Below, piece after piece: positions 42,543-51,004 of a DNA stretch of 64,000 nucleotides. Numbering within the stretch: position 1 is the first letter of the stretch; each line of letters opens with the position of its first letter. A program made the position numbers and the translations under genes. The stretch is from Polluticoccus soli (lineage in GTDB: Bacteria; Bacteroidota; Bacteroidia; Chitinophagales; Chitinophagaceae), in NCBI RefSeq assembly GCF_029269745.1, contig NZ_JARJHT010000003.1, positions 372,001 to 436,000 on the forward strand, in the 5' to 3' direction. The notes under the pieces were generated by a model that was not told the DNA's origin, did not search any database, and saw nothing but the letters and a program-made list of their open reading frames with translations.

Positions 42543-43856
42543 ATGAATGAGATACATTTATCATTCCCGGCAGACAAATTCACAAACGTCTTTGATAAAA
42601 TATCAAAGACCAGCGCCCGTTTTGTGATCAACTACGGAGGCACAGCCAGCAGCAAAAGTTTTAGCGCTGCCCAAAACGAAGTGTTGAAAGCCGCCCGTTC
42701 CGACGAGGCTATAAAAACCCTGGTGATACGTAAGGTAGGTGCTACCCTAAGAGATTCTGTGATACCATCATTCCGCTCGCGGGTAGAAGAATTCGATCTC
42801 TCACCTTATTTCAAATTCAGCAAGACAGAACGAACGCTAACCTGTGTTACCGGTTCCCAGATCATCTTCCGCGGCCTCGATGACCCCGACAAGCTAAAAA
42901 GCTTCGAGGGCCTGAACCGCATACTGGTAGAAGAAGCCGCCGAACTGGAATTTGAAGACTTCCTGGAACTGAACCGCCGTGCACGTGGCAAGGACAATAT
43001 CCAGATCACGCTCACCTTCAACCCTGTGCATGAAGAGCATTGGCTGAAGAAGCATTTCTTCGACCAGGACGTGGAAGATAAGGTCGCTGTCAAAAGCACC
43101 TACAACGATAACCGCTTCATTACCGACAAAGACCGCGAGCAGATAGAATGGATGAAGCGCTACGACCACAACCAGTACCGCGTGTACGCCCTTGGCGAAT
43201 GGGGGCTGCGCACTAACACAATGCCCTGGCTTTTCACCTTCGACCGCGAACGGCACCTGCGCCCTACGCTGCCCTTCATGCCCTCTTACCCAGTCCATCT
43301 TTCATTCGACTTTAACCGCGAGCCTGTATCGTGCATAGCTGTGCAGATGAGTCCGCACCGCGGGGCTAAGGATAGCTTCGTTCACTTCATAAAAGAGTTT
43401 GCTGCCGATGTGCAGCTCAAAGAACTCTGCGCCCGCATACGGGCCGCCTTCCCTGCCAGCATACTGTATGTAACCGGCGATGCATCGGGCAACCGTGGCG
43501 ACATTGGTTTTGACCACAGGCACAGCACCTACTACCAGATGATACGCAGCTACCTCGGCATCAGCGACAGGCTGCTGCACCTCAACCCGCGCAACCTGAT
43601 GCACCACGACAGCCGCCAGCTGATCAACATGCTCTTTGCCGACTATCCCAATATACTGCTCTCGCAAGAAGGTTGTCCCCTGCTGGCAAACGACTGCATC
43701 ATAGCCACTGTGGACGATGAAAGCAGCAAGCCCGGCATGCTCAAAAAAGACCGCAACATGTACAAAATGGACCTTTTCGATGCCCTGCGCTATTTCTTCC
43801 AGACGTATTTTAAAGACTATGCGGATAAGGTGGGTGTGCTGGGGAGGGCGGCCTAG
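42543..43856 (+). CDS. Phage terminase large subunit (PBSX-type)
   Basis: A 437-residue packaging motor. The ATPase part has the Walker A loop YGGTASSKSFS (K38) and Walker B ILVEEAAEL. The nuclease part has the acidic residues of SFDFNREP, VTGDASGNRGD and, near the end, KMDLFDALRYFF. The coupling segment TFNPVHEEHWLKKHFF and the YRVYALGEWG block are typical of the PBSX/XtmB group. All key residues look intact, so the gene is not obviously decayed. No portal, capsid or tail gene follows; the next gene is a cytochrome-like lipoprotein. Confidence 0.9.
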   Translation: MNEIHLSFPADKFTNVFDKISKTSARFVINYGGTASSKSFSAAQNEVLKAARSDEAIKTLVIRKVGATLRDSVIPSFRSRVEEFDLSPYFKFSKTERTLTCVTGSQIIFRGLDDPDKLKSFEGLNRILVEEAAELEFEDFLELNRRARGKDNIQITLTFNPVHEEHWLKKHFFDQDVEDKVAVKSTYNDNRFITDKDREQIEWMKRYDHNQYRVYALGEWGLRTNTMPWLFTFDRERHLRPTLPFMPSYPVHLSFDFNREPVSCIAVQMSPHRGAKDSFVHFIKEFAADVQLKELCARIRAAFPASILYVTGDASGNRGDIGFDHRHSTYYQMIRSYLGISDRLLHLNPRNLMHHDSRQLINMLFADYPNILLSQEGCPLLANDCIIATVDDESSKPGMLKKDRNMYKMDLFDALRYFFQTYFKDYADKVGVLGRAA

Positions 43857-43925
43857 CGTGAATAAGTCATCAATTACGTCACAAGCCAATGTGCTAACTT
43901 TATGACTAACAAAAATAACAGGTGT

Positions 43926-44405
43926 ATGAAACCGATCGCTCTGCTATTATTTGTACTACTCGCCACTGCCTGCACTCAAAACAACAGTTCGCCACAGCAG
44001 GCGCAGACCACCGCTGTGCAGCAAAAGGAGGTAGAAGCCTACCACCCCGGCATAGGGGAGTTTATGGCGTCTATCCAAATGCACCATGCCAAACTCTGGT
44101 TTGCCGGAGATGCCGGCAACTGGCCACTCGCCGAATTTGAAGCGGGAGAAATAAAAGAACTGTTTGAAGACGTTGGCAAATACAATACCGACCGCCCGGA
44201 GATCAGCAAGCTGCCGTTGATAGAGCCGGCGCTGGACAGTATCGACAACGCCATCCGCGCTAAAAACGTTCAGCTTTTTAAAAGCAGCTTTACATTACTT
44301 ACCAACACCTGCAACGATTGCCACCGCGCTACGAAGTTTGAATTTAACGTGATCAAGATACCCGATGCGCCGCCGGTAACCAACCAGGTGTTTACTCCAC
44401 AGTGA
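43926..44405 (+). CDS. Lipoprotein with a c-type haem motif (cytochrome c'-like)
   Basis: A 159-residue lipoprotein. Signal MKPIALLLFVLLATAC has its lipobox Cys at residue 16. The mature part is helical (IGEFMASIQMHHAKLWFAGDAGNWPLAEFEAGEIKELFEDV). It carries one haem-binding motif C129-ND-C132-H133 close to the C-terminus, as in four-helix cytochromes of the c' type. It could carry electrons or bind a gas ligand in the periplasm. TAACTTTA at 43895-43902 looks like the -7 element, which favours the start at 43926 over one at 43902. Confidence 0.8.
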   Translation: MKPIALLLFVLLATACTQNNSSPQQAQTTAVQQKEVEAYHPGIGEFMASIQMHHAKLWFAGDAGNWPLAEFEAGEIKELFEDVGKYNTDRPEISKLPLIEPALDSIDNAIRAKNVQLFKSSFTLLTNTCNDCHRATKFEFNVIKIPDAPPVTNQVFTPQ

Positions 44406-44461
44406 TACTTATCATTCTGTTTTATCAAAGCCCCAACTAAGTTTACCGCCTATTTTCCAGC

Positions 44462-46969
44462 ATGCAGGACAATCCGTTCCCATTCTCCGGTCTTAGCAAT
44501 GAGCAAGTAGCCGCCTCGGCAAAAGCGCATGGCACAAATACGATAGCTAAAAGCCGCAACAACGCGCTTTGGGCTTCGTTAAAAGATGTGGCTACCGAGC
44601 CCATGTTCCTGCTGTTGCTGGCTTGTGCTACCATCTATTTTGTACTGGGCGAATTATCAGAAGCGTGGTTCATGCTCGGTGCCATCATTGCAGTTTCTGC
44701 AATTTCATTTTACCAGGACAACCGAAGCCGCAAAGCCCTGGAATCGCTGAGGGAATTCACACAGCCGCATGCCACTGTTATCAGGAACAATGCGGTAGCT
44801 AAAATAAATTCTTCAGAGATCGTAATAGGCGATCTTATCGTAGTATCGGAAGGAGAACTGGTGCCTGCCGATGGCCGCATCATTCACCTCAACGATCTAA
44901 GCGTCAATGAATCTATACTTACCGGCGAGGCTTATGCCGTGATCAAAGACATACACGCTGGTGACGACAAAATATATAAAGGCACACTGGTGGTATCGGG
45001 CCTGTGTGTGTTTGAAACAACAGCCATAGGCGTAGCCACCCGTCTCGAGCAGATAGGACTTTCTGTAGAAGCGATCGGCAAAGAAAAAACACCGCTGCAG
45101 CTGCAGATCAGCAGCTTTGTAAAATGGATGGCACTGGCAGGTACAGTAGTGTTCCTGCTGATATGGGGCATCAACTATCTGCGCACACGTGAACTGCTGC
45201 CCAGCCTGCTTAAGGGGCTTACCATTGCTATGTCGGTACTGCCTGAGGAGATACCCGTAGCCTTTGCCACCTTTATGGCTCTTGGAGCCTGGCGACTAAT
45301 GCGCACCGGCATCATTGTAAAACAAACCAGCACTGTAGAAGCGCTGGGCGCGGCTACAATACTCTGCACAGACAAGACCGGCACCATCACCGAGAACCGA
45401 ATGGAGCTTAACCAGGTGTATGAATTGACGCAGGATAGATTTTATGCAACAGGCGAATGGGACGATCCTCATGCTTCAGCTATTGTACGCATGGCGATGT
45501 GGGCCAGCGAACCCGTTCCCTTCGACCCGATGGAGCAGGCCCTGCATGCCGCCTATGCTGCGGCAACTCCCGTCGACGAGCGCCCGCACTACCACATGAT
45601 ACATGAGTACCCCATAGGCGGCAAGCCTCCTATGATGACGCATGTCTTTGGAAACGCAGACGGCGACAGGATCATTGCCTGCAAAGGCGCACCGGAAGCC
45701 CTTATACAAGTATGCCAGCTTACAGCCAACCAGGTAGCGACGTTGCGTAACAAGCTCGATCAAATGACTGATTGTGGACTACGCGTTCTGGGAGTTGGCA
45801 CTACAAAGTTTGATGGCAACGAGTTCCCGGCAATGCAACAGGATCTCAAGTTTGAGTTTGTAGGACTGGTGGCATTTTATGATCCACCCAAAAAAAACAT
45901 AGCCGAAGTATTTGAGCAACTATACAAGGCCGGCATCAGGCTAAAGATCATCACCGGCGACAACCTCGCTACAACGATAGCCATCGCAAAGCAGGCCAGG
46001 ATACATGGCTGCGATAAAGCGATGACGGCAAATGACCTGCTCCCTTTATCGGAGGCAGACTTCGACAAAGCGGCACTCGACAACGACATCTTTGCCCGCA
46101 TTCACCCGGAGCTCAAATTCCGCATCGTACGCAGCCTGGTAAACCAGGGCCATATTGTTGGCATGACGGGCGATGGTGTGAACGATGGCCCGGCGTTGAA
46201 AGCAGCTCACATAGGTATAGCCATGGGCAAGCGCGGCTCAGAGCTCGCCAAGCAATCGGCCTCGCTCATTCTTACCGACGATGATTTCGGTAAGATGGTA
46301 GATGCCGTAGCCATGGGGCGACGTATTTACACCAATCTAAAAAAGGCTATTCAATATATCATCTCCATACACATCCCTATCATCCTCACCGTAGCATTAC
46401 CGTTGTTCTTAGGTTGGGTGTACCCAGCTATTTTCACGCCCGTGCATGTCATCTTCCTTGAGCTGATCATGGGACCTACCTGCTCTATAGTGTATGAGAA
46501 CGAACCACTGGAGGAGAACAGCATGCGGCAACCACCGCGCGCTATCACCAGTACCTTCTTCAACCTGAAAGAGCTGACCATAAGCATTGTGCAAGGTCTT
46601 GCCATCACCGCAGCTACCTTATTCAGTTATCAATACGGCGTTAGTCATGGCCATAACGAAGACCTGGTACGCTCACTGGTATTTACAACACTTGTGATTG
46701 CCAACATTTTCCTGACCCTCGCCAACAGGTCGTTTTACCATTCGGTATTTACTACCCTGCGCTACCGCAACAACCTGCTGAGCGCCATGTTGCTGCTCAC
46801 TATTGTGCTGTTGGCGCTGTTGTTATATGTGCCAGCGTTTGCATCCTTCTTCCGCCTGCAGCCGCTCAATGGTTCGCACCTCATGGTCGCAATAGTTGCA
46901 GCCTTTATTTCCGTTGCGTGGTTTGAGGTGTACAAACTAATAAAACGACGTAGCAGAAGGACCTTTTAG
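44462..46969 (+). CDS. P2-type cation-transporting ATPase
   Basis: An 835-residue P-type ATPase. Actuator motif LTGEA at 153-157 (usually TGES), membrane motif VLPEEIPVAF at 259-268, phosphorylated D304 in CTDKTGTIT, nucleotide domain with CKGAPEAL, and hinge GMTGDGVNDGPALKAAHIGIAMG are visible. There are about ten membrane helices. The PEEIP form and the lack of N-terminal metal-binding domains place it with the P2 (Ca2+ or related cation) ATPases. The exact ion cannot be read from the sequence. It follows the cytochrome lipoprotein gene after 56 bases. Confidence 0.9.
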   Translation: MQDNPFPFSGLSNEQVAASAKAHGTNTIAKSRNNALWASLKDVATEPMFLLLLACATIYFVLGELSEAWFMLGAIIAVSAISFYQDNRSRKALESLREFTQPHATVIRNNAVAKINSSEIVIGDLIVVSEGELVPADGRIIHLNDLSVNESILTGEAYAVIKDIHAGDDKIYKGTLVVSGLCVFETTAIGVATRLEQIGLSVEAIGKEKTPLQLQISSFVKWMALAGTVVFLLIWGINYLRTRELLPSLLKGLTIAMSVLPEEIPVAFATFMALGAWRLMRTGIIVKQTSTVEALGAATILCTDKTGTITENRMELNQVYELTQDRFYATGEWDDPHASAIVRMAMWASEPVPFDPMEQALHAAYAAATPVDERPHYHMIHEYPIGGKPPMMTHVFGNADGDRIIACKGAPEALIQVCQLTANQVATLRNKLDQMTDCGLRVLGVGTTKFDGNEFPAMQQDLKFEFVGLVAFYDPPKKNIAEVFEQLYKAGIRLKIITGDNLATTIAIAKQARIHGCDKAMTANDLLPLSEADFDKAALDNDIFARIHPELKFRIVRSLVNQGHIVGMTGDGVNDGPALKAAHIGIAMGKRGSELAKQSASLILTDDDFGKMVDAVAMGRRIYTNLKKAIQYIISIHIPIILTVALPLFLGWVYPAIFTPVHVIFLELIMGPTCSIVYENEPLEENSMRQPPRAITSTFFNLKELTISIVQGLAITAATLFSYQYGVSHGHNEDLVRSLVFTTLVIANIFLTLANRSFYHSVFTTLRYRNNLLSAMLLLTIVLLALLLYVPAFASFFRLQPLNGSHLMVAIVAAFISVAWFEVYKLIKRRSRRTF

Positions 46970-47091
46970 TAAATTTCAATAATGACTCTGGCCGCTTTAT
47001 TAAATACTGCAATAAAAGCCTAAACCAGTTGCAGGTATCAATTAGATGACGCGGCCTGTATTGTATAGACTTGTATCCAAAATCATTTGCC

Positions 47092-47790
47092 ATGCGTACT
47101 ATCCTTTCCACTATCTGCCTGTTTATCGTCTCGACAGCCACAGCACACGATTTTAAACTATCGCTCCGGGGCAGTGGCTTTTATGTATCGGGCAAACCAC
47201 GCAGCGATATTTATAGCTCAACTGTTACCGGCACCCTCTATAATTTTCCCGCAATAAAGACCATCGGCTATTCCGGCGCGTTGCAGTTTCGCCATGGCGG
47301 CGAATGGATAGAAATGGCTTACGGCATCGAGACGGGATCGTTAACAAGCAAGAACGGCGATTACAGCTACAGCAGCAGTACCGACCCCAACAACATACAA
47401 ACATTATTCGTCAGCCAGAACATTGCCGACATCTTTTACTCAACGCATGTGATGGCCAATGTGAAAATACCCATAGGCAAGCTGCACCCCTACGCTGGCA
47501 TCATGACCGGACTGGTAAGAACTGAAGCCAGTGGCAAAGCAGTTGTCAATACTTATTCGTGGGCGCAATCGTTTATCGAGTTTGAATCGTTTGATACGTA
47601 TGGTGCAACCCTGGGTGCGCAGGCCGGTATCAACTATCCTGTTATCAAACACCTGGAACTTGCCGGAGAGCTGGGTATACGCCGCACCTGGCTGCACGAA
47701 ACCGCCGTCTCTTTTCTCGACGACCGTCCCAAGCTCAATTACAGGTTGCTCACATTGAATGTCAGTGTAGGCGTCAATTATGTTTTCTAA
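47092..47790 (+). CDS. Outer-membrane beta-barrel protein, paralogue 1
   Basis: A 232-residue protein with signal peptide MRTILSTICLFIVSTATA and a barrel pattern ending in LTLNVSVGVNYVF. Phrases such as WIEMAYGIETGSL, ATLGAQAGINYPVIKHLELAGELGIRRTWLHE and LNYRLLTLN recur in the next gene, so the two arose by duplication. Function unknown; the fold suggests a small outer-membrane protein. ATG 47092 is set by the signal peptide. Confidence 0.75.
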   Translation: MRTILSTICLFIVSTATAHDFKLSLRGSGFYVSGKPRSDIYSSTVTGTLYNFPAIKTIGYSGALQFRHGGEWIEMAYGIETGSLTSKNGDYSYSSSTDPNNIQTLFVSQNIADIFYSTHVMANVKIPIGKLHPYAGIMTGLVRTEASGKAVVNTYSWAQSFIEFESFDTYGATLGAQAGINYPVIKHLELAGELGIRRTWLHETAVSFLDDRPKLNYRLLTLNVSVGVNYVF

Positions 47791-47821
47791 AAACAACAGA
47801 TCAACCCTAAATCATTTTACC

Positions 47822-48514
47822 ATGCGCTTTATACCAGTAACCCTGCTAATGCTCTTGTCACTGGCATCGGCTGCCCAGCAATTCAAGATCGGTATTAGCG
47901 CGCATGCATTATACCATAGTGGTACATCCAGCGACAGCTACATCTTCGGCTCTCAACAAGGCGCTGGCTATGGCGGCGCGATATCATTGGCGCAATCGCA
48001 CGACTGGATCGAACTTAAGTATGCTTTTGAAACGGGTAGCATGAGGGGACGGAAGACCGGCTTCTACAACACGGCTAACGCTGTACCTGTTGGCACACCG
48101 ATACCCGCCACATTTAGCGGTTCCGATTACCAGGCCATCGCAGATCAATATTACTTGCCGTATGTTGCCGCCAATTTGAAGTTTCCCCTCTTTAGGTTTA
48201 AGCCTTACGCAGGTGTACTGCTCGCCCTGGTAAAAACAAACGGAAGCGGCAAAATGTACGTCTATCAATACTCCAATGTGCCCTTCAGTTTTCAGCCGTT
48301 CCATATGTATGGGGTAGGTGCAGGCATACAGGCCGGTGGCTCACTGATGCTGTCGCGGCATTTTGAACTGACCGGCGAACTGGCTTACCGCCGTATGTGG
48401 CTGAATGAATTCATTATAGCCATTTTTGGTAGCGCACATTCTATAGCTTACCAGCTCAACACTTGGCAGTTCAATGCGGGTATCAATTATGTTTTCGATT
48501 GGAATGAGGATTGA
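47822..48514 (+). CDS. Outer-membrane beta-barrel protein, paralogue 2
   Basis: A 230-residue protein with signal peptide MRFIPVTLLMLLSLASAAQ. It matches paralogue 1 throughout (DWIELKYAFETGSM, YGVGAGIQAGGSLMLSRHFELTGELAYRRMWLNE, NAGINYVFDWNED) but has an extra charged tail after the terminal aromatic residue. The gap to the previous gene is 31 bases, so they form an operon. Confidence 0.75.
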   Translation: MRFIPVTLLMLLSLASAAQQFKIGISAHALYHSGTSSDSYIFGSQQGAGYGGAISLAQSHDWIELKYAFETGSMRGRKTGFYNTANAVPVGTPIPATFSGSDYQAIADQYYLPYVAANLKFPLFRFKPYAGVLLALVKTNGSGKMYVYQYSNVPFSFQPFHMYGVGAGIQAGGSLMLSRHFELTGELAYRRMWLNEFIIAIFGSAHSIAYQLNTWQFNAGINYVFDWNED

Positions 48515-48609
48515 ATTGTTTACCGAGGATGCAGAAAAAGGAGCCTGACAATTGAATGACACAATTTGGTATGTATTTTGGAACAGAAAGGAAAAACCTA
48601 ACCAACACT

Positions 48610-49464
48610 ATGCGATTACCTATTCTTTGGCTTACTGCATGCGCAGTTGCTTTTGCCGGCTGTAAAAAGGAAACAACTACACCTGCACCTGCCCCCGATC
48701 CAATGGTCCTAAAATTAAATGGTGCCTTCGAGAACAAGACGGCTGAAATAATAACTGTAGACATTTACCATACACCAAATGCCAATCCGCTGAACCCGGA
48801 CAGTCTCGTCGTGTTTGCAAAACTCACCATTCCACCAAACGGAACAGGATCTCTGCCAACTTCCACGGCTATAACAGGCAAGACCTACGCCTATGACTGG
48901 TACAGCTATGATTATAAGTTAACCGGATGGCCCTCTCTATCTAAATTCAATGGCCTCGCCAACATCAAGGTTTTTGACTACTATCCCACCGGCAGCAAAG
49001 CTGTGCTAGCTGACAGTTCGGGCAACGAACGCCTGATTGTACTGAACGGCAATGGAAAAAAATCGCATTGGAAAGCAGTAGATGCCTATGATAAGAACGG
49101 CGTATCTGTCTGGACTACGCTTACGGCAAGCGAGCAGGCAGTATCGTTTTCTCTTGACTGGTTAGGCAATATGGTTGATTCCTCGTCTGTACTACACCAG
49201 AGGGACACCAGTGTCAAATTACCAAGACGGGGCATCTACAACTTCCTGAGAAAAGACAGGTTTCATGCGGTTGTTCCAACAGTGCCGCCTCACATGAACA
49301 CCTTGCTTAGCAATAACCTGGACTTCATTGCACCACTCTCTTCGTCGTCTCCCGACACGCTGTTCTATGTCGTCTATAACTTCGCGAATTATGAGAAGGA
49401 ACCCGATACCAGAACTTACTATCCGCCTTATTATAAGATTGTAAAAAACCATGTGGATTATTGA
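48610..49464 (+). CDS. Lipoprotein of unknown function
   Basis: A 284-residue lipoprotein with signal MRLPILWLTACAVAFAGC and a Thr/Pro/Ala linker. The mature domain (MVLKLNGAFENKTAEIITVDIYHTPNANP ... TYYPPYYKIVKNHVDY) is beta-rich and Tyr-rich. Not recognised. It lies between two pairs of duplicated barrel genes and may be a surface partner for them (inference from position). Confidence 0.7.
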   Translation: MRLPILWLTACAVAFAGCKKETTTPAPAPDPMVLKLNGAFENKTAEIITVDIYHTPNANPLNPDSLVVFAKLTIPPNGTGSLPTSTAITGKTYAYDWYSYDYKLTGWPSLSKFNGLANIKVFDYYPTGSKAVLADSSGNERLIVLNGNGKKSHWKAVDAYDKNGVSVWTTLTASEQAVSFSLDWLGNMVDSSSVLHQRDTSVKLPRRGIYNFLRKDRFHAVVPTVPPHMNTLLSNNLDFIAPLSSSSPDTLFYVVYNFANYEKEPDTRTYYPPYYKIVKNHVDY

Positions 49465-49517
49465 GACAAAATGCGATCAATGAATACTACTTTAGCCCCT
49501 TACAACACTACCCTCTT

Positions 49518-50192
49518 ATGAAAAAACTAGCCCTCGCTCTGTTACTCACTGTTTCCGCACAGGCTTTTGCGCAGAAGAATGAAGTTGCCTTCTCAGTCGG
49601 CTATATAAACTATACAGCCATGGTTACAGCAGCTCCGACCATCGACTATGGCAGCAACCTGGGAGGCGGCGGATACCAGTTTGGCGCTTACTACCTGCGC
49701 AACATAAAATGGCTGCAGGTTGGCGGAGGCTGCGAAATAGGCTGGCTCAGCTCGAATAGTTTTAATATAGTATTTCCGGCGCAGCATCCCAGCCTGCAAC
49801 CAGTGACTGCCATAAGCAAGGAAACTATTGCCGCGCCATTTATCAATACAACAGCTGTGGCTAACTTTCGCCTCCCGGTCAAACGATTCACATTTCATGC
49901 CGGTGGTGCCGGTGGCTATTTTACGGCAATAGCAAATCGTCACATAAATTTCAACAACGAAGGCGTAGACTATAACCATACCGATGTTGTGGGAGGATTT
50001 TCCGGTGGCGGACAAGCAGGAATAACCTTCAGGCTCGTTCCTGGCTTCGCGCTCGTAACGGAAGCCAGCATGCGGTACATCCAACTAAAAAATGCCGCAC
50101 CTACTCCATTTACTTTCCTTTCCAGCGCACCCACTTCTTATGAAGGTCTGCACTATTATACACTCAGCCTCGGTGCTCGATATCTATTCTAG
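49518..50192 (+). CDS. Outer-membrane beta-barrel protein, paralogue 3
   Basis: A 224-residue protein with signal peptide MKKLALALLLTVSAQAFAQ and a barrel ending in LHYYTLSLGARYLF. It is the intact partner of the broken copy at 50236-50891: they share MKKL(A/T)LALLL, AQKNE(V/L)A, GGG(Y/F), YYLRN(I/K)KWLQ, GGYF/GGYM and the Y(T)(L/F)(S/G)(L/I)GAR end. ATG 49518 is set by the signal peptide. Confidence 0.78.
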   Translation: MKKLALALLLTVSAQAFAQKNEVAFSVGYINYTAMVTAAPTIDYGSNLGGGGYQFGAYYLRNIKWLQVGGGCEIGWLSSNSFNIVFPAQHPSLQPVTAISKETIAAPFINTTAVANFRLPVKRFTFHAGGAGGYFTAIANRHINFNNEGVDYNHTDVVGGFSGGGQAGITFRLVPGFALVTEASMRYIQLKNAAPTPFTFLSSAPTSYEGLHYYTLSLGARYLF

Positions 50193-50235
50193 TATTTTTT
50201 AGCACCCGCTACAAACTCAAACAGCCGACCCTCTT

Positions 50236-50891
50236 ATGAAAAAACTGACACTCGCTCTGTTACTCGCTCTTAGCACTTCCGTCTTCGCGCAGAAGAATGA
50301 GCTCGCATTATCTCCCGGTGCTCTCTACTACAAGGGCTTTACATCTAGCTTCTCTAAAAGCAATTATATCGGCAACCTCGAAGGAGGTGGTTTTAGGTAG
50401 GCCTATACTACCTGCGCAACAAAAAATGGCTGCAACTGGGTGGCGGCTTAGAGGTTGGCAAACTTGCGTACAATGAAATTATAAAAACCTACCAGGCGCA
50501 GACCAGTTATACAGTTACTGAACAGCAAAGCATCGGCACCCCCTTCAAATCGCTGGTGCTGCAGGCAAACCTGCATATTCCGGCTAAGCGGTTTACGTTT
50601 TATGCAGGAGCAACCGGCGGGTACATGGTAGCCACCGTTAAACGCAAAGTTCATTATGAAAACTGGCCTAGTGAATATGGTGAGGTCTATTCCTTGGGCG
50701 GCTTTTTAGCCGGCCCACAGGCAGGCATTGCATACAACATCTTGCCGCGCATCTCACTTTCGGCCGACCTCAGCGCGCGCTTTGTCAATCTCGAAGACAG
50801 CACTCCGCCGTTCGGTGGTACCAGGAGCATCACCTACTACAGTCACATGAACTACTACACCTTCGGCATTGGCGCACGATACCGGTTTTAG
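50236..50891 (+). pseudogene. Beta-barrel paralogue 4, broken by a one-base frameshift
   Basis: The reading frame from ATG 50236 gives a signal peptide (MKKLTLALLLALSTSVFAQ) and a first strand region, then hits TAG at 50398-50400. The homologous sequence continues at once in another frame (GLYYLRNKKWLQLGGG...) to a normal barrel end GIGARYRF and stop at 50891. Adding one base near 50393-50396 (TTT-cAG-GTA-GGC) restores GFQVGLYYLRN, which aligns with GYQFGAYYLRN of the intact neighbour. It is either a recent pseudogene or a sequencing error. Confidence 0.85.
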
Positions 50892-50924
50892 ATTGACAGC
50901 CGAAATAATATACCAAACTTTATC

Positions 50925-50984
50925 GTAATAAAATCCCGTGTTTTCACGCTATTTTGTAAGGGATATACGGGATAATTTTATTAC
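50925..50984 (+). promoter_or_regulatory. Palindromic control region of the metalloprotease operon
   Basis: GTAATAAAATCCCGT at 50925-50939 is inverted at 50967-50984 with a 3-base bulge. The 27-base centre holds TATTTTG at 50950-50956, like a -7 element. No T run follows, so this is more like a regulator site or a structured leader than a terminator. The protease start codon is at 51005. Confidence 0.45.
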
Positions 50985-51004
50985 CAACAATAAACACACG
51001 CTAC

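Noticed and set aside
41994-43856. A complete prophage
   Set aside because: Only the two terminase genes are phage-like; the neighbouring genes are host-type and no integrase or structural gene is present.
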